A stretch of 64,000 nt of DNA from Struthidea cinerea (lineage: Eukaryota; Chordata; Aves; Passeriformes; Corcoracidae): contig VZTI01000981.1 in NCBI GenBank assembly GCA_013397865.1, positions 469,605 through 533,604 of the forward strand. Direction: 5' to 3'. Both the position numbers and the translations under genes were made by a program. The notes below the pieces were generated by a model, which made no database searches, had not been told where the DNA came from, and saw nothing but the letters and a program-made list of their open reading frames with translations. Of the stretch, positions 58,088-64,000 are shown one piece after another (the first letter of the stretch is position 1; the number at the start of each line of letters is the position of its first letter).

Positions 58088-60418
58088 TTAAGAAAATACG
58101 GGAGGTTTTGGACCTGGGCAGGTCTTGTGGGCAACCCTAAAAAAACCCCAAACCGGGATGTGTTTGGGAACAGGCACAAAAAGCCATGGAAAAGAACCAC
58201 TTCCCTTTCCAGCTCCTCGGGAGTTGGAACTGGTGTGGAAAAAGATGTTGTGAGTTACTGGTGATGAATGAGCCTCTGGCAGCCCCATTAATCAACGCTA
58301 ATCATCGGGATTGTTTGGGGAGCGGGAATTCGTCTGGGCCGGGGTTGATTCCTGTATGGAGCAAACGGCTTTATCGGGATCTGCTCCGGGGTTGGACAGG
58401 AATCCGGTGCCTGATGTTTGCTTGACCGTCTGATGACTCAGGAAAATCAGGAGAGCCCAGCAGAGCTTTTGCTGGCATGGGGAGCTCCAGGGAATCCTTC
58501 CAAAAGCGGCTCCAGAGGCGGATTCACATCCCCGTTGATTCTTGGGGGATTTTCCCCGGGATTTGTTGCTCTGATTTTGATTTCTTTACTTCTGCTGAGT
58601 GTGTGCGTTGGCGTGTGGGCACCTCTGTGGTCTAGAGGTGTGATTCCAAGAGGATGATTTATTCCAAGTGATTGTTCCATGAAAATCCTCTCTCCGGAGG
58701 CTCCACAGCAATTCTGCGTCGTTCCCGCTCCTAAATCCCTGTAAAGGAACTTTGCTTGCTCAGGAAAATCCCTCTCCTGCTTTGCAAAACAGAGGTGTGA
58801 CAGAAAAGATCATTCCAAAGGTTTTATCCATCTTTATTCCTGTAAACCAGGGAAATTCCTCATCCAGGAGACTGGAGAGGGATTCAAGGTCGAAAGCACT
58901 GGGTGAATTCGCATTTTATGGTCCCACAGGTTTCAGGGACGATTTCCATGCAGAGAATTCCTGTTGAGCCCAGTGTGAGGATCCCACCACGCCAATTAGA
59001 GCCTCCCAGGATTTTGGATTTATGGAAAAGCTGAGCATTTTGTGCCCTTTTTGCCCAGATTTCCTTGGGCCGGCAAAAGGAACGGAAAAATCCTTAGTGA
59101 GCCCTGATCCCTGGATCATCTGTTCCGGAAACAAAGCTGGATGGGAAGGAAAACAGGAGGAGGGAGATAAAAAGTGATATCCCAGGCTGGGAAGGGTTGA
59201 TGGGAACTCCGGAGCGGCCGAGCCACCGGGAATCACAATTTTAGGGAAGTGGCTGCCCGGGAGCAGCTCTTGGCCAGGGATGGTTCCACCAACCACAACC
59301 CACGTGAGCATTTTTCATAGGGAATTGGGACTATGGAGCAGAAAAATACGGAATCGGGGAAGAAAAACGCCCCTAAAGTGCCGTGGAAATCCCCCTCCCT
59401 TCCCAGCCCTGCCTCCATCCCTGTGAAAGAGCCGTTCCGGACCTCGCGTGTCAGCCAAGGCTCGGCTTCGGGGTTTTCCCTTTGTCTCGGTGCTCCAGGG
59501 ACCTTTTGGCTGTGCAATTCCCGAGGTTTATTTGCTCTCCCGAAGAGCTGATAGCTGGATATATCCCCAAAATCAACACTTGGGATTGTGCTGTTTATTT
59601 AAGGACCTTCCCTCACTTCGCGGTGATTAAGTCCGTCTGCGGCCGGCTGTTTTGCTTAGCGTTGAATTCCCGTTATTTTGGGAAGCTCCTTTCCACACCG
59701 CGTCCTTCCAGTTGCCTTCCTGTAAGTGAGGAGGGTGGCTTTGGATCCAGGTTTTCCACCCCTCCTCCCTGCTCCTGGATTGCAATTTTCCCTTCCTGGC
59801 TTGCGAGCGGCTTCCAAATTCTGCCTCTCGGAGCGTGAAAATCCGCCCGGGAACGAGAGGCTTTCTCCAGGAAAGCCCAAAATCTTCCTGCTGCCATGGG
59901 AAAGATGCTCCAAAGCTGCATCCCTTCGGGATATCCCAAAATCCAGTCCCTTGCAGAACATCCCAGGGTGGTGCTGGGCACCAAGGTTCAAGGGCCTCTT
60001 GGCCTCTGTCCATGTGTCCCAACAAACGATGGCTCCAGTGGTGACATTTGGGATTCAGGGTTGGGATTTTCCCCGTGTGGGATCCAGTGGAGGCTGAATC
60101 CGGGAAGGGGCAGCAGGACCGAGCCCTGCCACAGCAGCCCTGCTCCACCTGGAGGTGAAAGCAAATTCCAACGGAGCTCGGGGCCAGCTGGGATTCGTAC
60201 GGCAGTGGCTTACCCCAAAAAAAACAGAGGGGAGAGATTTCCCTGGTGCCGGCCTGGAAGCGGGGTTCTATTGAGGAAAAGAATCCATGGTGGAAAAGCA
60301 GAGGGATGTGGAAGTGTGAGGAGCTGTTCTGCTGGGAGAGGAGGCTCCAGGATCCATCCCAATCCCTGCTCCTTCTGCCAGGAGACTGCTGAGCTCTTTG
60401 GGTCCAGCTGTGCGGGCT
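58088..60418. other. non-coding unique sequence
   Basis: No gene is recognised. Near 59860-59940 lies the second copy of the unnamed repeat noted at 56600-56690. Confidence 0.45.
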
Positions 60419-60560
60419 GGAATTAGGGATCTCCCCGATTGGAATTACGGGATCTCCCCTGATTGGAATTACAGGATCTCCCCTGACTGGAATTTTGGGA
60501 TCTCCCCTGACTGGAATTACAGAATCTCCCCTGATTGGAATTTTGGGATCTCCCTTCCCA
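60419..60560. repeat. 24-bp minisatellite, about 5.5 copies
   Basis: The unit is ggaattacgggatctcccct followed by gatt, with variants such as ggaattttggg. The 24-bp period gives an 8-residue repeat (GISPDWNY type) in one plus-strand frame. An acceptor-like string (tgctccttctgccag) lies 38 bp upstream. No protein family is recognised. Confidence 0.95.
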
Positions 60561-60898
60561 GGGCATGGACTTCATTTGGGCTTGGGGGCTGAAGTTTTCG
60601 TGCTCCTGCTCCCCATTTGGAGCATATATCCCAAATTTCCCTAATGAGCCCATCCCGAATTCCTGATACTCACCATTCTGATATTCAGCCTTCTCACCAC
60701 TCGCGGGTGATTTATAGAACCCTCGTTCTCCAGTTCGGAGCAATTTACGGGAATGGAGTCACCCAGATTGGTTGGAATTACAATTCCAAATGCTCAGGAC
60801 TCTGGGGAAAGTTTGGGCTGTGGTTTGAGGGGTTTTTTGGGATAACAGCCCCCTGTTAGCTCCAAAACACAGCAGTGAACGAGCCAGGGATTGGATCC
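60561..60898. other. unique sequence
   Basis: Nothing is recognised between the 24-bp minisatellite and the next CR1 remnant. Confidence 0.45.
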
Positions 60899-60990
60899 CC
60901 AGAATCATGGAATGGTTTGGGTTGGAATTTGGTTAAAATTGATCTATTCCAACTCCGCCTTCCACCAGTCCACGTTGTTCCTGCAATCCA
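60899..60990 (-). mobile_element. CR1 LINE 3' stub (diverged)
   Basis: Antisense CR1 stub: 'ccagaatcatggaatggttt', 'gggttggaatttggttaa', 'tgatctattccaactccgcc' and 'ttccaccagtccacgttgtt'. The block around 'gggaccttaaag' is mutated and the 'gggcagggacacc' block is deleted. Confidence 0.8.
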
Positions 60991-62186
60991 AAAAAAAACC
61001 CCTCTGCTCCCTCTGGAGATATTTTACACTTAAATATTGCTCCGAGGGAAATGGATCCCGAATTTATGTGGAAAATCACCCAAAAATGGAGCCAGCAGTC
61101 CTGCAAGACTTCCAGGAAATTAGCACAAGTGAATTACCCCAAACGAAATTACCCTGCACAGAGCCCATGTGTTCCCGGGGAGGGTTTGGAAATCGGCGGA
61201 GAAGGCTTGGAGGCTTTTTGTTCCCCCTGGAAATTTAATGGATCTCATCATTTCGCACAGCCCTGTTGGGAATGGGGAAGAACCTGCCTTGTCCAATTAG
61301 GAATTAGAAGGAGAGCAGCAACAGGGAGAAAGATTTAAATTTACATGAAAAAAAAAAAAATAGAAAGAGCGAAAGAAGAGTGAACTTGTTCTCGAGCTCC
61401 ATGAAATCCTGCTGGGTTGGGGGATTGGGAATTCTCTCCTGCTGGATTGGGAATTCTCTCCAACACAGCCATATTTGCTGGTACCAAGAAAAATGCTGGG
61501 ATTTTGTTGCCAAAAATGAATTAAAAATGCACCAGGGTGAGGATGGAGGGAAAACCAGGAGGGGTGTGGTGGTGATGGAGGCAGCTCTTCCAGAATCCAG
61601 GCACACATTCCCCACAATCTGAGGAGAAGCCCAGCCCCTCATTTGGGATATTTAAGCATTTGCTGCTGCCTCGGGAAGGAGGAAATTCCCGCTGCTGCGG
61701 GGGAAGCACGGAGTTCACCGGGACAAACGGGGAGGGTGAACGAGGTTTGGAAAGTGCGCCCGATCCTGATGGGATGGAGCAGCCTCTGGATGGTGACTGA
61801 TCATCCCAAGGGCACAGTTTTGGAGCAGGGATACCCGATGGCTCAGGGAAAACTGATCCAGCTGGTGGGGTTGGAGGGGCCAGTGGCAGCTCCAGGCAGC
61901 TCCAAAGCCCGGCCCAGAGCTTTTCCCGAGCAAAGCTTTGGATTGTTGTAAAAATCGCGGAGCTGGCTCTGGACAGGCTCAGCCTTTGGAGGTTCTGAGC
62001 TGTGTTTTCCAGCTGGGCTCCAATTCCTTCTGGAATTGCTGGAATGTGCCTGTGCAGCCGTGTTGTCCCTGCCGTGTCCCGCTGGCTGTGAGGAGCTGTC
62101 GGAGGGGAGGGGAGGAAAGGTCCAACTCCTCCGGCATCAGGTGCATGGAAAACAGATCCCTGTTCTCGTGGCAGCCACAGCACAGC
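60991..62186. other. non-coding unique sequence
   Basis: No gene is recognised. A 13-base A run lies at 61348-61360. An inexact repeat of 'gctgg(g/a)ttggg(g)attgggaattctctcc' occurs at about 61410-61460. Confidence 0.45.
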
Positions 62187-62407
62187 CCTGGAATGGCAAT
62201 CCTGGAAAGGCATTCCTGGAACAGCAATCCTGGAATGGCAATCCTGGAATGGCAATCCTGGAACGGCAATCCCGGAACGGCAATCCTGGAATGGCAATCC
62301 TGAAATGGCAATCCCGGAACGGCAATCCTGGAATGGCAATCCTGGAACGGCAATCCCGGAACGGCAATCCCGGAATGGCAATCCTGGAATGGCAATCCTG
62401 GAATGGC
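62187..62407. repeat. 14-bp minisatellite, about 15-16 copies
   Basis: The unit is ggaatggcaatcct with C/T and A/G variants (ggaacggcaatccc). Because 14 is not divisible by three, each frame cycles through a 14-residue repeat. Several plus- and minus-strand frames are open across it, so the open frames carry no coding information. Confidence 0.96.
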
Positions 62408-62543
62408 AGCAGGGGAAATGCAGGGAGAGAGGGTGGCTGTGGTGATGGTGGGGTTTGGAGCTGCCTTTTCCATGGGGTTCAGCTCTTCCAGCTGCTCAGA
62501 TCCCGCTCTCCAGTGCAGGGAAACTTTTCGGGGAGAGATTTGG

Positions 62544-62757
62544 AGTGACAGGATAAGAGGGAATGGCTTCCCACTGGTGATGGGATATTGGGAAAGAATT
62601 CCTCCCTGTGAGGGTGGGGAGGCCCTGGCACAGGGTGCCCAGAGAAGCTGTGGCTGCCCCTGGATCCCTGGAAGTGCCCAAGGCCAGGCTGGACGGGACT
62701 TGGAGCAGCCTGGGACAGTGGAAGGTGTCCCTGCCCATGGCCTTTCCATGAATTCTG
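62544..62757 (+). mobile_element. CR1 LINE 3' fragment with internal deletion
   Basis: Sense CR1. It starts at 'gagtgacaggataagaggga', a segment upstream of the usual tail, followed by 'tgggatattgggaaagaatt', 'gtgagggtggggaggccctg', 'gcccagagaagctgtggctg', 'ccaaggccaggctggacggg' and 'aggtgtccctgcccatgg'. It then jumps to the terminal TTCCATGAATTCTGTGAG, so about 60 bp between the 'cccatgg' block and the terminus is missing. Confidence 0.93.
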
Positions 62758-64000
62758 TGAGCCAGCACAATCCGTTGGATACTTTGCTGCTGGCACATCC
62801 TGCTGGGATGAAGGGCACCCGTGCCCTGCTGGTTTGGTCACCCCAAACCCCATTTGTGGATGTTCCTTGCAGAATTCCTGCTGCTTTCTGGAAGTGCCCT
62901 CCTCTCCCCGGCAGCTCCATCCCTGGTTTTTTTCCCTGTGAAGTTCACTCCGGGGTCACTGCACTCCAGAGGGGTTTTTCCCTTGCTGTCCCAGTGGGGA
63001 ATTCTCTGGCTCAGCCTCTCCTTGCTCCCGGTGGAAGCTCCCTGGCAGGTGGAGCATGGATTCACCTGCCTCACCTCAGGCAGCTGAGGCAGACGCCAGA
63101 CCTGAGCTGATCATCCCAGAACAGCCATGGAAAGGCACCTGGAATGTCCTAAAGCAGGCGGCTGTGGGATCTGCATGAGCATCAGGAGTCCCCAGGACAT
63201 GGAGCACGAGAGGAGGCAAATTCCGGGCTCTCCTGGAGGTGTCTGAGCAGCCTCTGGGTCTCCAGGGGAGGGACTCAGGGTAGGGGTCCCTGCAGGGATT
63301 CGGGATTTCTCTGGAACCTCCTTAAAATTCCCAAGGGCAATCCCTCTGTATGAGGCAGGAAGGTTTCCCTGTCTCAGAACATTTTGCTGCTCCAGCACCA
63401 TCCCAGTTAAGCTCCCAGCACTTGGAATCAGCTGCTCCAGGGCTTTGTCTGGACAGGCGGAGTTCTGCCCCAAAATGTGGTCATTGGATATGAAAAAAAT
63501 TTTTGGCTTCCACTGAATTTTTGGAGTGCTGGATTGGATGTGGGACGGACTAAAATTCCCCCCACTCCCTGTCCAGCCTTCTCCCCTCTTCCCTAAACCC
63601 CCCCCCTTCCCAAACAAAGCTCTGTTGTGTCTCCTTGTCTCCTCTGGCACTTGGAATTGCGAGTCGTTCCCATCCACCTCTTTGGCATCTCTGCTGGTTC
63701 TGCAGCGATTCCCGCTCCGGGACTTGACTCCAGGACCACGGGAAAGGCTCCGTGGCTGGGATGGGGCAGGGATGTGGCTGAGGAGAGGCACCTCGGATCC
63801 TGCAGGGGCTGGGCTGGGCTGGGTGAGGAGCGCGGAGGAGGTGAAGCACCCGCCGGGATCTGCTGGGAGCCTGGAAGGAATCCACGTTTTATTCCTCTTC
63901 CTCTTCTTCAGCCGCGTCGATCCCTGCTCTGGCACGGCCCAGACGTGGCCATCGGGCACACGTGTCCTTCTCCTGGGGACACAACTCTTGGGGGCCGGGC
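62758..64000. other. unique sequence, possible splice acceptor at right edge
   Basis: No gene is recognised. A minus-strand open frame of 282 codons (63111-63959) has no known domain. The end of the window has a good splice-acceptor context, listed separately. Confidence 0.45.
63912..64000 (+). other. possible exon start cut by window edge
   Basis: A long pyrimidine tract (ttttattcctcttcctcttc then ttcag, ending 63911) is the best acceptor-like sequence in the window. The 89 bases after it are GC- and CpG-rich, and all three forward frames remain open to the edge. No family is recognised in any frame and the next donor is outside the window. Confidence 0.2.

Noticed and set aside
61979..62920. 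313-codon minus-strand frame with VPGLPFQDCHSR-type repeats
   Set aside because: The repeats are the translation of the 14-bp minisatellite, and the rest is an antisense CR1.
1..64000. tRNA, rRNA or snRNA genes
   Set aside because: I looked for tRNA A- and B-box-like strings (such as GGTTCGAATCC) and common small-RNA sequences and saw none. C/D or H/ACA snoRNAs cannot be excluded by eye.

Overview
This window looks like bird nuclear DNA, and nearly all of it appears non-coding (intergenic or intronic). The evidence is about two dozen short fragments of the avian CR1 non-LTR retrotransposon. They are recognisable by the 3' region of the element (a GGTTTGGGTTGGAAGGGACC-type block, a block spelling 'ccaaggccaggctggacggg', and an ATTCCATGATTC-type tail), in both orientations and from more than one 3' subfamily. 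A solo retroviral LTR, many GC-rich minisatellites and generally GC-rich sequence fit a gene-sparse part of an avian chromosome. A single N at 39191 shows this is assembled draft sequence. I could not tell the bird order from the sequence; a songbird or other neoavian is a guess.

Layout. 1-8.9 kb: unique sequence with one CR1 (3.9 kb). 8.9-21.6 kb: unique sequence with scattered CR1 tails, including an inverted pair at 8.9/9.8 kb. 22.5 kb: a 26/22-bp minisatellite. 22.8-28.1 kb: unique sequence with a (GGA)n tract. 28.1-35.6 kb: the densest repeat zone, with a CR1 stub, a 375-bp solo LTR flanked by a 6-bp target-site duplication, an adjacent CpG-rich patch, then six further CR1 copies. Two of these share an extension that does not look like the other CR1 copies. 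37.3-39.4 kb: tandem repeats, including a 225-bp near-identical duplication joined at the N. 40.4-44.2 kb: three CR1 copies. 45.8-46.15 kb: an 18-bp minisatellite made of regularly spaced GGG runs. 46-60 kb: unique sequence with four CR1 copies and some AT-rich islands that could be regulatory. 60.4-62.8 kb: two more minisatellites and two CR1 fragments.

Genes. I recognise no protein-coding gene, tRNA, rRNA, CRISPR array or intact mobile element. The long open frames (up to about 386 codons) lie in GC-rich DNA with few stops, cross CR1 copies or minisatellites, are often open on both strands, and match no family I know. Four places have splice-site or poly(A) context that could mark exons of an unrecognised transcript (26.1, 30.8-31.6, 33.5 and 63.9 kb). 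All are low confidence. Identifications rest on reading by eye against remembered CR1 consensus features, so boundaries are approximate by 5-20 bases.
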